From Channa striata (Eukaryota > Chordata > Actinopteri > Anabantiformes > Channidae): a stretch of 64,000 nt of DNA. The position numbers were made by a program, and so were the translations under genes. Every line of letters begins with the position of its first letter. Within the stretch, counting starts at the first letter, position 1. The notes under the pieces are model-generated. The model did not search any database and had not been told where the DNA came from. It saw only the letters and a program-made list of their open reading frames with translations. Shown here piece after piece: positions 1 through 12,903 of the stretch. The stretch spans positions 15,658,023-15,722,022 of the forward strand of contig CM065180.1 of the NCBI GenBank assembly GCA_033026295.1, read 5' to 3'.

Positions 1-3000
1 ATGATGATCTGTTCCATATGGACCCAGAAATGGTCAGTCTGTGTTTACAAGAGCTGATCCCCAAAACATGTTCCACAACTCGTTCTCTGACACTGCAGCC
101 CAGGAGGAGAGCAGACGAAAGGCGCTTAAGTAATCAGGACACCCCCTACCGAAGCTCCATTAACACAGACTGCACAGTGGCACCAAGCAGAGCGGCAACT
201 TGCCAAAACACCCCCGTTTTAAATGCACTTACGCATACACTTAAACACACACCAAGAACTGTTAAAGATTACACTCATCATATTTTCATAATTGTTGAAG
301 GCACCTGAAGTCAAGGCCAAGTCAACACATTTTGTCTGGCAGCCTATGAAAAGAGCCATTTGTGTGGAATGTATATCAAAAGTATTTCATCTGTGTTTGC
401 TTCAGCAAATTGAAGAAAATATCAGGGCGTCACATTCTTAGGATCCTTACAGAATCTGAGCTTCTTTGTCAACCTTGGACTGAAGAAGGTGTCAGATCTT
501 TTTAATGAGGTGGAAGTCTGAAGTCCTTAAGTTTCACTGCCAAACCAAATCCTGGCAGCTGGACTTCAGACTGGCACTGGTCACTACAACAGTGCATATA
601 ACCCCCTGCTCTGCAAAAAATGTGACATGCTGATCATTTAGGACTGTTTAGGACTTAACATTCCTTGAAGGCTGCACTAAACAGTCTGAGAGACTGATTA
701 CAGAGATAGGTGCCAGATCTCACAGTGACGGACAAGTGGAATATAAACGAGACATTAATCATTTCCCGATATGCTCCGCGGGTTCCAAATCAATCAGCTG
801 GATCTTCGACCGACCTGAGCTTCTTCTGGTCTGTCTCCCCGATAGCCTCTCCTCTATTCAAAACATCAATTCACCCTGTGTATAAACCCTTCTATGCGTG
901 TTTGGAAAAGGGGGCTCACCCCTTAGTCTACTTAAATAACCACTTCGCCTGGAATGAAAACAGATTCATTAAAGGACACTGGTATCTCCTCTCCTACTGG
1001 GGCACCTTCTCAGTCTCTCTTGACTGGGTTCAGCGTCTGTGCTTAGCGATGGGCGCTGTGATGTCGGAAAACTGCCCCTTCTCTGTTGACCCAGAGCTGG
1101 AATTGAGTAAGCTGAACTTAGGCCTTGTCTCACTGGGGACCAGCCGCACCCCACTAATGACATCCAGCCCTTGACATTCTTAAAAAGTCTCTGGTTATTA
1201 AGGAAAACAAACAAGGACATCAGACACACTCACTCTCTGAGCTAACAAATACCATCCTCAGGCAATTCATTGGTTGGTGCCACTCAATAGTCCCCTGTTG
1301 AAAATCAGATCAGCTTATGATGATTGGGAATGCACGGCGAGTGTAATCGAGCGTTTATGCTGTGAAGTGACTGAAGGAGACAGCCATAGACTTGATAACA
1401 CAGTGCAGGCAGGAAGGGAGTGTGCCCAGATGGCTTATGGACTTAAATTTTCCAGCTACTATACTGGGAGGAGAAAGTACATGCTCGCACATACACACAC
1501 AAACACACACGCATATTTTCAATCTAGAGCGGTGTCCTCATTGCAGGATATTTTGTGGTTGGATGTGAATCCCGTTTCATTGGTTGGAGCTCTTCCAACC
1601 CTTCACCTGCCCCCACATCCCGCGTTGCCATTCCACTCCCCAGATCCCACCCTCCCTCCTCCATCTCGCCACACATCATTGCCCCGCTAAACGTTGACAA
1701 TTGGTGACAAATGGACTACACTGCACACTGTGCGCCAGTTGCCCTAGGAGATGGTGGCGGACTCAAGGCAGGGAAGGAGAGCAGAGGAGGAAGAGCGGGG
1801 AGCGCTTGCAGCAGCAAGGCGCCTGGCACAGGTGGCTGAAAATCAATACAGATCTGGCGTCTGACTGGGCCTGATAGCACAAGATCAGTGGAGTGTGGGA
1901 ATCCACTGAGTACCACACACAGCTAAATTGGATGATGGAGGGAGAGACAGCAGAGGAAGAGCAGAACAAAGAAGGAGGGTCAAAGAAACGTTTTTCCACA
2001 TTATTACAATGACATTTTGACAGGGTGACAAGGACACACTCCAAACTCATGCACACACAATGCAAGATAAATGAGAATGACACTCTAACAGATGGCATCT
2101 CAACACTTACTCACAATTCATATTTTGCATGTTTCTGTGGCTCATTCAATTAATTACAGTCCCGAATGTATTACGCAGCATTAACAATGCAGCTACTGAC
2201 ACTGGCATGTGGAGCTAGGAGCAGAATAAATGCTCCGTTTTACTGCAAATAGCATTAACAAATGGACGGACACACACGCACACACACTTTGCAAGCTTGT
2301 GTCTTACATACACAAACACTCGCTGAGATTGCAGTCATACTAATTTCATCCAGTGCATTTAAAAAGTTTTGCACTGTGGCAACTTTGCTGAGCTTGGACT
2401 AGACATGTAAGCATGCAATCTGCAAACAGAGAATTGCAGCTAAATGAAAAAAAAAAAAAGAAAGTGATACAAAAAAAGGTAGTGAAGGGGAAAAAAACTA
2501 ATAAATGAATAAATATCGAGAGGAAAAAACAGAAAAAACTTCTATGATCAACATTTCTACAGCTCGTCATTAACGTCTGCCATGTCTTGAAATGCTTTGG
2601 CAAGTTCACATGTAGAATTTCAACGCAACAGAGCATGTTGTTAAATTTAATGCACTTATGGTCCAAGGAAATAAAACCGTGTTTTTTCCATTGTTTACTC
2701 ACTGAATCATCGTTAATCACCACTTGGAATACGTCTCATAATTGACACATCTACACTACATTATGTTATCATATAACTACTATATATTGCATCACATAAA
2801 TATCGGTGGGATCACACAGTAAATAAAAAATATTGTGAAGAAGCAGAAAAATGACTACAGAGAATAAAAGATTAGTGACACAAGGGAAGGGGTTTAATCA
2901 AATGTTTATGGGAAAGAATTGCCCTAAGTAGTTTTTGGCCTGTGGTCAAAGTGTGATGTTTTGATGAATGGATGAGTTCACCGTGACTAAATATTCCATT

Positions 3001-3817
3001 TAACACAAGCCTACATGCTTTAGTTTCTGGCTGTGGATAAGTCATTTGTGCAAATTTGAATCAAATGCTAAATTACTTAGGCTTAAGCCAAATGTTGCTT
3101 AATCAGACAGTTGGAACACACTCGTGGAGACCCCGGTTCACTGTCAGTCTGTTTGACAGGGAGAACCCGACATTTGAGTAAGTGACATTCCCACCCCGCA
3201 CCCACTAATAAAAGTCTCCTCCCACATATGACAGTTCAAATTAATCTAGATCTCAGGCAAACCCTCAGCATCCATGCAACAAAAGGATTTTCCCCAGCCC
3301 TCCGCGGCCTCACCAGGCAATTAAACTACATGTGCAAGTTTATGTGTGTGCATGGATGCTTTGATGCATCTACATCAGTCACTGCAGGCCACATCAGGAA
3401 ATTCTTTTTAACATGAAATATCATCTTGACAAACGTCTCTCAAATCAGAAATACAGACTTACTTGTGTGCGAGTGTTTGCTTTGTCATTTTTGGGTGCGT
3501 GTTTGTACATGCATGTTGAGGAAAGTGTGTTTAGTGTGAAAGGGGGGCACAGAGGGGGACCTCAATCAGCTGTGTGCAGGTCTGTGCCGTCTTTGAGGGG
3601 TGGCTGGGTGGGGGTGTGAGGACATGTCGGGCCTGTGTGTGGGAACCCTGCGCTCCTCACTTCTCATACATTGTTCTTCTGCTCCTACAAACCGTTAATG
3701 CCACAAAAGATGCTCAGCCTATTGTGGCCCGGGACAGATGAGGGGGGGAGGGCAATGGGCGGAGGCAGGCGAGGGAGGAGGGGTCTGGGACAGCCTTAGC
3801 CTGATTACCTCCACTCT
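1..3817. other. Non-coding stretch, no gene recognised
   Basis: No protein-coding gene is recognised here. Open frames up to about 150 codons occur (for example on the plus strand from 710), but their translations carry no motif I know and they lack a convincing exon context. The stretch holds short CA-rich tracts near 1491-1512 and 2271-2288 and an A-run at 2447-2459. A segment at 3107-3177 is flanked by an AG and a consensus donor, but its upstream pyrimidine tract is poor, so I do not call it an exon. Confidence 0.6.
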
Positions 3818-3945
3818 TTTCCTCTCCTCTCCTGTCCTCTCCTCTCTCCTTTCCTTTCCTTTCCTTTCTTCCCTGTCTCCTCTCTGCGCCCGTCCTCTCC
3901 TCTTCTCTTCTATCCTCGCCTCTCTTCACTCAGCTCTGCCACTTA
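3818..3945 (+). repeat. Polypyrimidine tract (CCTCT/TTTCC-rich)
   Basis: About 130 bases are almost pure C and T on the plus strand, built from irregular CTCCT and TTTCC units with four consecutive TTTCC copies in the middle. Purine-pyrimidine mirror tracts of this type can form triplex (H-DNA) structures and are common in vertebrate introns and near promoters. The strand bias and length are directly visible; any structural or regulatory role is inference. Confidence 0.75.
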
Positions 3946-3952
3946 GCCCCTC

Positions 3953-4205
3953 TCGAGAGCATTTGGCCAGGCTGGATTTAGGGGCCGATGCTTATCACAC
4001 AAAAGAATTAAACCAACTCAAAGTTTGAGCTTTCTCTTCTACTCTGCTATGACTAATCTGAGAATCTGTGAAGGACGGCTTAGGTGATGTTACATTTTCA
4101 TTAGACTTCTGATGGCAAACGGGCCACTAATGTTAAGAGCCCTGGGTGCTATTGTAATGCAAATCCTGATTATTTCTTTAATTAAAGCATCGGAGGGGGG
4201 TAAGA
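3953..4205. promoter_or_regulatory. Candidate enhancer-like block with POU and homeodomain sites
   Basis: This repeat-free, high-complexity block holds a perfect octamer ATGCAAAT (4157-4164), the classic POU-domain site. Thirteen bases further on is the palindrome TTTAATTAAA (4177-4186), containing a TAATTA homeodomain core. Close pairing of octamer and TAAT sites is typical of vertebrate developmental enhancers. I cannot test conservation, so the regulatory call is an inference from motif spacing alone. It lies immediately upstream of the Tc1-like element. Confidence 0.25.
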
Positions 4206-4385
4206 GGGGAGAAGGGGTGGAGTTGACACTGACAGAACTGCATGTCCTTACCCCTACTAGACACAGATTCTCACGTCCACCCCAGACAGGAGATCTGGGG
4301 CTCCGGCGGATTTGGCTGGTTTGTTAAGGGCACATTGGGTAGGGGATTGGGGCTGAGCCTCTGAATCTGTTACATAGGTCACTTA

Positions 4386-5106
4386 CACTCGAGGCCACTT
4401 TATTAGGTACACCTGTTCAACTGCTTATTAATGCGAATATCCAAACACAATCACGTGACAACAATTCAATGAATTTAAGTATGTAGACATGGCTAAGACA
4501 ATCTGCTGAAGTTCTAACTGAGCATCAGAAAGGGTAAGAAAAGTGATTTAAATGACTCGGAACGAGGTATGTTTGTAGGTGCCAGACAGGATGGTCTGAC
4601 TATTTCAGAAACTGCTGATCTACTGGGATTTTGTACAAACTATTTGGAGCGTTTGCAGAGAATGGTCTGAATATGCGACAATTTCCAGGGAGCTGCAGTT
4701 GTCTGGGCAAAAATTGCCTTGTTGATGCCAGAGGTCAGAGGAAAATGGCCAGACGAGCTAATAGAAAGCAGTGGTTCAAATAACCATTCATTACAATCCA
4801 GGTATACAGAAAAGCATCTCTGAAAGCAAAACAAACTGAGCCTTGAAGCAGATGATCTATTGTACAGTGGCAGAAGACCACACCGGGTGACAATGAGTTC
4901 ACTAAATTCAAATGGCCTTCACAGTCACCAGATCTCAATCCAATGAGGCACTTTGGGGCCTGGTGGAAAAGGATGTGCAGCTGACAAACCTGCAGCGACT
5001 GCTCGATGCGAGTCAAGATGGACCAAAATCTTTATAAATCTTTACCACAAAGACTTAAGGCAGTTCGTAGGGCAAAAGGGCGTCCAACTTGGTACTAGCA
5101 AGGTGG
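4386..5106 (+). mobile_element. Tc1/mariner-like DNA transposon, internally deleted
   Basis: The left end reads CACTC...GGCCACTTTATTAGGTACACC and abuts a TA (4384-4385), the Tc1/mariner target dinucleotide. That terminal sequence belongs to a Tc1-like family widespread in fish genomes. A helix-turn-helix fragment of the transposase is still readable at 4578-4631 (GARQDGLTISETADLLGF). The match then runs to about 4889, where it jumps directly to the C-terminal portion (the SPDLNP segment near 4930). The central part that normally encodes the first two catalytic aspartates is missing, roughly 0.5 kb judged from memory of the family. In-frame stops and indels also break both remaining parts, so no active enzyme is encoded. 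The right end degrades after GGTACTAGCAAGGTG (about 5106). A GAAGTGGCCGC at 5210-5220 may be a displaced remnant of the right terminal repeat. Confidence 0.85.
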
Positions 5107-8100
5107 ACAGTTCATTGTTGGAAAATATATAATTTTTTTAACCGACAGGCAACTCACAAGATTTTGCTGTAATTAATACAAGGAAATCTGGTTGCCAAAA
5201 CCTCCGTGTGAAGTGGCCGCGCACATTGAATTGGCACACCTCCACTAATCAGTACACATGTGAACTTCTTACATTTGTTCTTCTACCACATTTTGGATGA
5301 AGTCACATTATCTCAGAAGTACAAAATGTTCCTCACCACTGTTCATATCAAATGATGTTTATTACTGCAACATTAATTCCCCAAAAAACCCCAAACCCCA
5401 GAGAAGATGGATTCAGTGGGATAACTATGAGCTGAATTGGAACTGTTTACAACAAACTAGCCAAACCATTGATAGCTGTGATGACCGTCTGTTACTGCAG
5501 GGAGAAATTTAAGGCAGTTGCTGCTGGTTAATGTCCTGTTCTCCTGAGATAATGTGCACCACAAAAGGAGACGGCAGAAAAACACTGAGTATTGGGCAGA
5601 TGAGCGATTCCCCCTTAGGATCTGTGTTGTTTGTCCTCGTCGTAGTTCTGGTATTTATAGGAAGACGGCTGTGGACCAGATGTGGTCCTAGGCTGACTGT
5701 GGAGCAGGGCACAGGCCACTCTAGGAAGTAAAGACAGGAGGAGAGAGAGTCCGGTGGATTGAATGTGTGCGAGACACCTCCCCAAACACCTCTGATCACC
5801 ATCCAGTAGCGGGTGACGACTGTGTTTGCATGTGTGTGTTTGTGTGTGTGTGTGTGTGTGTGCATGTGTGTCATAATTGGTGGTGATTGTGGGCTGCTGC
5901 TGATGACTGTTAGAGGTGGATGGATTTCAGGAGAAGAGGGGGTCAGAAGAGGAAGGGGTGTGTGTGGAAAATCCTGAGAACTTTTTTTTTTTTCCCTTGG
6001 CGTAGCTGCGCAGCTCTCCAAGACCACGGAGTGTTGCCCCCCTGCAGCTTAAGCCTCTGTCTCTTTTTGTCCCCAGCACAACAGCCTGTGGCATTCCATG
6101 GCAGCAAATCTGGCTGTGCTGTCACATGGGGGAGATTAGCCAAACTAAGACCTCAATAGAATGCTCACTTTACTCACCCATTCCAGCAGTGGCCGCCTCC
6201 CGCATCCCAACACCCTCACACACCCAATTTAACCATTCCTCGTCTAGACAGAGTGCAAAGCGATTATTATTGGCATTATTAAGACTTATAAGCAATGCTC
6301 TTTTTTGTCATTGTCACATTCCCAGCGGTGCACATGAGCTGCCAAGCAATGAGTCCTACTTCCCACTGTGAAGGACACTTCCTCATTGGCTGGGCCTGTG
6401 CAGCACTCCACCAGCCAAACTGCAGCTTCTGGGACCAGACACAAAGTATCTTGCAGTGGATTTACATCTATTTCCTATCCGTTTTCTCCTGTAACTGTGG
6501 TTTCTCATGCCTTCTGGCTCCTCCGGTCCACCTCCCCTTCATAATATAGTTATTCTGGGCTTGGTCACAGATATTTAGAGCTGTTCTAGCCACACGGCCA
6601 CTACCAACACACACACCGTTCTTATCTGGCTGGGGACACTCGGAGGAGGATCTTCCAGGAAACAAAGCTCCAGCAGCCTGAAGGGACCTAAGATGAACTA
6701 AGAGAAACAGAGCAGATCTGGGTTGAACAGAACCGTCTCCTCGGGGATACTGCTAGGACAAAGCCATCTGACTGCATTTACAGACAAAGAGGGAAACACA
6801 TATGGTTCATGTTTGTAGCATGTCCGGGTTACACCACTTGCCCCTTTTACGCAACCCCTCCAGCCTCATTTACATATGTATTCATGCCCAAATGGGAATT
6901 ATTAAATTAAGATTTACCAGATATATTGCCTGGTTACGTTTTTAAAAACCACTTACATCAGGTTGGAGTTAATTCGCTGAAAGAGGACACTTAACAGATT
7001 ATTATTGTAGACAGAATCTGATGATCATAATGATTTTAGAGTTAAGACCATTGTTCCAGTTATTGGTTAAGTGAATCAATCTTCCCCTTTCGGTCAGCTT
7101 TACAGAAATGGGGAAGGCTGAACTTCATAAGGCCCAGGAGCTGAAGCCAGAGCATGAGTCTGGGTTTGCAGCTGGAGACTGGGGGCCACAGTTGCAGCGG
7201 CACAGAAAATAATTAGGTTTATTTTCATGTAACGGTCTACTGCCCAGAGCAGCACCACTGCTAAGCATAGGCAAAAAGCTATTTTATCGCTGCCACAAAA
7301 AAGGACCTCTCTTGCTCACTCCCAAAATGAATGTCATTAATGGAGCAGGTCTGGTTGAAAAGGGGTGAGAGTAGGGACATTGCAAGCAGGGGGGAGGATA
7401 TATGAGCGTGAGCGGGCCAATCCAAACTGGTGAGCCACTCAGGACGTGGCTCAACGGCATTGTCTCCGTCACCTGTTTTGCATTACGGGCAACCCAAAAG
7501 CAACTGTAACACATGAACCATGAAGTTAAACCATTGAACATAGCAATATAATTGCAGCCTATCGTTGCTCTGAAGTGACACACTTCAGCTGATGCACATT
7601 TCGCCGAACAGCAGAGTAAAAAATCTGAGCTGCACGTTGGCCATAAGAGAGATGATTTAAATCCAATTTCCTTCAAGCGCTCTTTCAAGTCACTGCTGCC
7701 TGCATAGATGTATTAGAAAGCAGGTATTCACTGATAATTACTTATCACAAATATCTCTATATTGTTTATCTTTATCTACATACGCACATTAATTTCTCAT
7801 ATATTTTAGCTACAGCTTCTGAAAACATAGGACACATTGTTTATCCTCATTACTCATTCTTTTGTTTGCCTCTGACATTCTGTAGCAACTCTGGCAGCTG
7901 CAGCCAGCTGTAGCCAACCCAAAGCCCAGCACAGTTCCAGCCAAGCCTAGTTAGGCCTGCTGCAGTCCTGGGTCTGCTGGCTTTTACTGGACAGATTAAG
8001 TCATGCTTTTGCATCTGGGAGACATTGGAAGACCCAACGATCATCTAAGCCACCAGTCATCTAACACAAACGGTGGAGGGGAGGATCAGTGACGTCTGTG

Positions 8101-9648
8101 AATCACATCATTCCCTATCAAGTGCAAACCCCTGTATCTCCGACCCATGGACATCACTGATTCACCTTGCACCCTTGGCTCCAGATGCAAACTTTAATCT
8201 GCAAGTCTGCTTTGTCAGTGATTTTTGCATTACAATGCTGTATGGTCAAGAAGTTGTGATAATGATGTAACGTGGATACGTCCAAGATGAAAGTAATAGC
8301 TTCGGATCACTGCAGAGCCGGAGGTCACGGGCATGTAAATGAACGGGGAGGTGGGGTGCTCCACCCCTGTAGGTCTATTGGTTTTGGGAGGCTGACTTCA
8401 TCTTTCCTTTCCAGAAGAAAAAAAGCGGCTCAAGTTAAAGTTTACCTCTGTTTTTTGGGTGCCTGTCAAACAGACAAACCTAATCACCTTCACTTGGCAG
8501 TTGACCCAGTTCTTATAGGCGGGCTTTGCAACATGGAAGCTGTAAGCATATCCAGCATGTCCATTAAGTATGGATTAATCCCAAGTCGTTATATCCCCGG
8601 GGGCATGGGATTACCAAAAACTCCCGAAAATAAGGGGTGGATTATATTTGAGGAGAATGAATGTTTTTGTCATGTGTGACCTTCTGCCACTCTTGTGACC
8701 CGCACACAGGGAAAGCAGGAGTGAAGTCAGTGCTTGGCAAAGCGAAGCAGTGTGGGTACCTGAGATGTCAGTCTGCATAAGCTCCAGTGACTGAGGCTAT
8801 TATTGCCCCCTTCTTATTCCTTCCATCGTTCCCACTTTCCAGTCACAACAGACGTACCTTGCCAGTATGGTCTTCAGCTCACACAATGCTGTAGTGTTAT
8901 TCTTTTTTTATTTCTTCTGAAGGAAAGTGATATTTAGACCTGACCAATTTCTCTCCTGTGCAACAGAACTGAAATCAGGCAGCCTTCTTTTGGCCGATGG
9001 CACCAAATTAGTATTCCTGAAGCATCCTACACTTCCCTGCTTGTTTGCTCTCTGCTGTGTTCTCACCATAAATTTGGCTCCCGGAACAGCAACTTACAAT
9101 GGTTTAAACACTTCTTGTTCTGTCCGTGTGCATGTGTGTGTGCATGCGTGTCCATGCACGAGAATGTGTGTTTGAGTAACTCAGTGATGGATGTTGATGT
9201 CCACAAAAATGTGCAGTCTAAGAACTAAACCTGGGATTTCCATAATAGCATGTGACCTGACGTTTTTTTGTAGTTTACAGAAAAGCTTCTAGATTTGTCT
9301 TTCAGTTCTGTTCTTGTGTAAATTTCTCACATTTTTTCATGCAGACACGTAAACATTTACTGCAACTTTTAGAAGCACATATACCAATTAAGCAGCTGGG
9401 AATTTTTAATTTATGCTCTAATGTGGACAACATATAACCACAGTAGCAGATTAGACACGGAAATGAGGGAGTAAGCACCCTGAGACAGAAGCTGTGAATC
9501 CCCACTCCCAGAAGTCCACAGCTGGGAACTTGTGAAGTTTTGTACTACCCATGGCAGAGGGAATGCACCTCTGTAAGCCACTCAACATTCCCAGCAAGCT
9601 CTGGAGAAAAGAGAAGCACAAACCACAGAGGCCATAATACTGCTCACG
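5107..9648. other. Non-coding stretch with TG repeats and regulatory-looking blocks
   Basis: No gene is recognised. The stretch contains a (TG)n-rich tract at 5823-5872 and a shorter TG-rich tract at 9126-9172. Three repeat-free, high-complexity blocks (about 6150-6345, 7100-7345 and 8290-8680) look like possible conserved non-coding elements. A strong-looking acceptor ends at 6076 (CTCTTTTTGTCCCCAG) and another at 8414 (TCTTTCCTTTCCAG). The latter is followed 127 bases later by a GTAAGC, but neither yields a peptide I recognise. Confidence 0.5.
5823..5872. repeat. (TG)n microsatellite, interrupted
   Basis: About 50 bases are alternating TG with isolated interruptions (CA and TT), directly visible. 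The minus-strand translation through it gives the His-Thr run in the longest open frame of the window, which is therefore spurious. Confidence 0.9.
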
Positions 9649-9674
9649 AAAAAAAAAAAAAAAAAAAAAAAAAA
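9649..9674. repeat. Poly(A) run, 26 bases
   Basis: A 26-base uninterrupted A homopolymer. It could be the tail of an old plus-strand retroposed copy, but no target duplication or upstream parent sequence is recognised, so it is listed as simple sequence. Confidence 0.9.
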
Positions 9675-12600
9675 TTAAATGTCACCATCAACACGTCACT
9701 GCAAAGTGGGAATGACTGACAGTATTCAGTCACAACAACAGACTGAGGCCTTCCCCTTTGAAGCTTGGTAAAAATGAAAATGTGTCTGCATGATATAACT
9801 TCTTTCGGACAGACATGAGAAAGTAGAGAGAAGTGAAAGTGCATAACGTCTGTGCTCAGCCCACAGTGATGTCACAGTGGCTCATGAAGATCAGGTGTCT
9901 GATCATGCTGACAACGTGTCTACCGCAAGAAGCGCAAGGAAAAGCACATTTGAGTTGCAATAATGTAGATATTTTAACAAATGAGCAACATTTAGGTTTA
10001 ATATTTGACGAATATCAGTTCCTTGTTTATGTAATGACGATTCCTTAAAATGAAAACAGAGAAGTGATCATACTAGTGGTTCTGCAGTGTGATGGAGTGA
10101 GCTAAGTGTTTCTGAAATATGATTCATTTTGTTATTCGTAATGTGTGATCTAAAGTAGTGTTAATCCAGCTTTCTTTCTTGTTTTTCTTTAGTAACCTTC
10201 ATAACATATCCTACGTCTTCAACTTACAAGCACATTTTACATATATGGTTATTGAAAAGTATGTGTAACTATTAACATATCTGGGTGTTTTATAGAAAAT
10301 ATGACAATAATGTAAATAGTGCCTTTTTACCTAATCAGAACCCAAAGCATTGTACCGTGTTGCTTCTCATTGTGCACACTTGCACGCAGATGACAGCAGC
10401 ACCTTGAGGTTTAAAACACGGAAAGGAGAAGCTGGAACTCAAATGCTCGCAATTTGTGGAGAACTGCTCCGTCTTCCGTGCCACAGCTCAGCAAAAAGGG
10501 AAATTAATGAAATGGGTACAAGTGGTTTCACATGCTTTTCTCAGCTAGACCCTAATGAGCCATAATTGGTATTATCACACTGGTTATGTGAACATTGTAC
10601 ATCTTTTTGAGTAACAGTAATTCTAGCACCTATACCTGCTTCTATCCTACTCAATCTTCACTCCTCCACCATTGCCACCAACTCAACATGACAAATGACG
10701 CCACAAATGTGTCATAGTCAAAGCTGGGCATGCTATGATAGAAATGCAGCAGTCGTGGCCGTGCAAGGATTTTTCCAGCAGCCTTTCCTGAATGCAGTGG
10801 AACCTAAGTCTCATACTGGGTATCAGTTTCCACTTTCCAGCTTCCTATAATTGAACAAATTGCTTTGAATCAGATTTACTTGCATGGTCTGTTCTTTGTT
10901 ATATGGGTTCAGAGTGATTACAGGATCATGACTGAGCTTTGCCTGAAATCATGACAAACTACATGGATTCTCCGAGCATGTTTCTATATTATGAGTTTGT
11001 TGCGGCTGTATGACGAGGCCTGTTGAGTTGCAAAGATAAAGTAAGTTGCACCGAACTCGCAATTAAAACCATTCATCCACAAATGTTTGAGAAAATGGTC
11101 TTTAAGGATTCATAGAGCTGTTCCTGGCTCCAACGAGCTGCATTTGAATCGAGAACAAACGTGTTTCTATAAAATTATTTGGAAAGTATTTTTCCGGCCA
11201 AGCTGCTAACTTAATAATTGCCCGTTTGCTGATAGTCAGTAAGCAGGTTATTACAGTATATCTTCCCAAAAATTTGCCTTCATGTAAATTACTTGCCAAG
11301 TCCTCACGACCCTGTGTCGGAACTCGTATTCTTAATATTATCTGTAATGCTCACACATTTACAGGCATTCAGGAGACAAATCCTGAACTCACACATTATG
11401 CACATTAAAGGTGGTATTTTTTAATGCATTCATGAAAAGCCGTCTGCTCTCTAACACTTCATTTAGTCTGACATGATGAGTGTATAAGCAAGAGACATAC
11501 TAGTACAGTATGTAACAGGATCACTGATAGATGTGATTTCTTTCAGCCTTTTCAACTTTCTTTTTTCTTTCTTTCTTTTTTCCAGTCTTTCTTCTTGCCC
11601 TTATAGTTGTGGCACAGGCACTGAAGATCACCGAAGCGTAGCACTAAATGCAGCATGACATTTCTGGCTTTATGGATGCATGTCATTTGAGGAACAATGA
11701 GGTTTGTGTTTGGTCCCGTAACAAATCTGCTGACAGGTAAATATCGAATGATTCAAACAGTGCAGGCGATGAGGAAGAATTAAATAGGAAGGACAAATGC
11801 TGAAAGCTCAGATCACAGCAGGATCCCACAAATCCTGCAAGTAATCTTAATTCATGAAGCCAGCGGAGCTCCAACTATTTCGCATAAGAAAACTGCTCTA
11901 ACAAAGTCCGCAGAATAATAGCACACAGTGCGATAATAGAAGTTCCCCGACTTTCTATTTGGGAGACATTCCCATGGTTTCAGCTGTCCTACGTGTCTGC
12001 CAGGATGTAGCTGGCCCATGCAACAGACAGTGATTTCCTCCCAGGGCCAGGTGATTGACAAAGACACAACAGGCCACCGAGTCAAAACGACCCACTGCTC
12101 CACTGCCAAGCACTCTGGGTTATACTGCCATTCCCATAGTGAACAAAAGCTTTGAGCAACTGGAGATAGAGAGCCATATCAATTTCACTTTTAATGAGCA
12201 CCTTCTGTACTCAAGCTTATTAAGCAGAGTCAGCAGCTATCATCTGTTCCTTACAGGAACATGAAAAAATGCATTTTATGATTGTGGTTGTTATTCTAAG
12301 ACTGATGCGTAGTCAGCCAGTGGCAGATTTATACTTTGATAATGACAGCATAGTTGGTATGGAAGTGAATAAATCACTTCTTTCAGCTATCATATTTATC
12401 TCAACACAGCACAAAACACGACTGTGAAGTAACATGCATCGGAAGTGAGGAAGAGCTCGATGGAAAAAAAAATAAATAAATGCGAGCGGACATGACAGAA
12501 GACCCAACCCTGTGCTGACAACAGATGCGTGTTATCCACCTTACAGCAATGGAACGTGACCAAGCTTCCTCCGCTGCTGCACATCTCCCGGGATCACTTC

Positions 12601-12852
12601 AAGGTGAGATACCATCAGACAGCAGCGATAGCATCGAATGCAGGCCCGCAAACATCCCGCCGTGAACAATATCACTAATTTGTTCCTCTCTCTCCTTCTC
12701 TTACTTCACCAGAGTTCCTAACCGTGTACGTAAGCCTTTGTCTTTTCATGTGGAGACAACAAGACAGATTCGCTTGTCAAAACACTTCATGAACTTTCAT
12801 GAAGAGTGTCACTTTTGACCCGCTGGCTGCACTGACGACTGTACTGTAAAGA

Positions 12853-12854
<2 letters not shown>
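9675..12854. other. Non-coding stretch, AT-rich
   Basis: No gene or recognised repeat is seen. A pyrimidine-rich run (11548-11598, mainly TTTC units) is the only notable low-complexity feature. Open frames are short and unremarkable. Confidence 0.6.

Positions 12855-12901
<47 letters not shown>
12855..12901. repeat. (TG)n microsatellite, about 23 uninterrupted units
   Basis: Forty-seven bases of uninterrupted alternating T and G, one of the longest pure dinucleotide arrays in the window and likely length-polymorphic. Confidence 0.95.

Positions 12902-12903
<2 letters not shown>

Noticed and set aside
710..1174. 154-codon plus-strand open frame
   Set aside because: No known motif, no upstream promoter or exon signals, and an antisense frame of similar quality overlaps it. 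Length is within chance for 64 kb in six frames.
5509..6027. Longest open frame of the window (172 codons, minus strand)
   Set aside because: It runs through the TG microsatellite, giving a His-Thr run, and has no recognisable domain or splice context.
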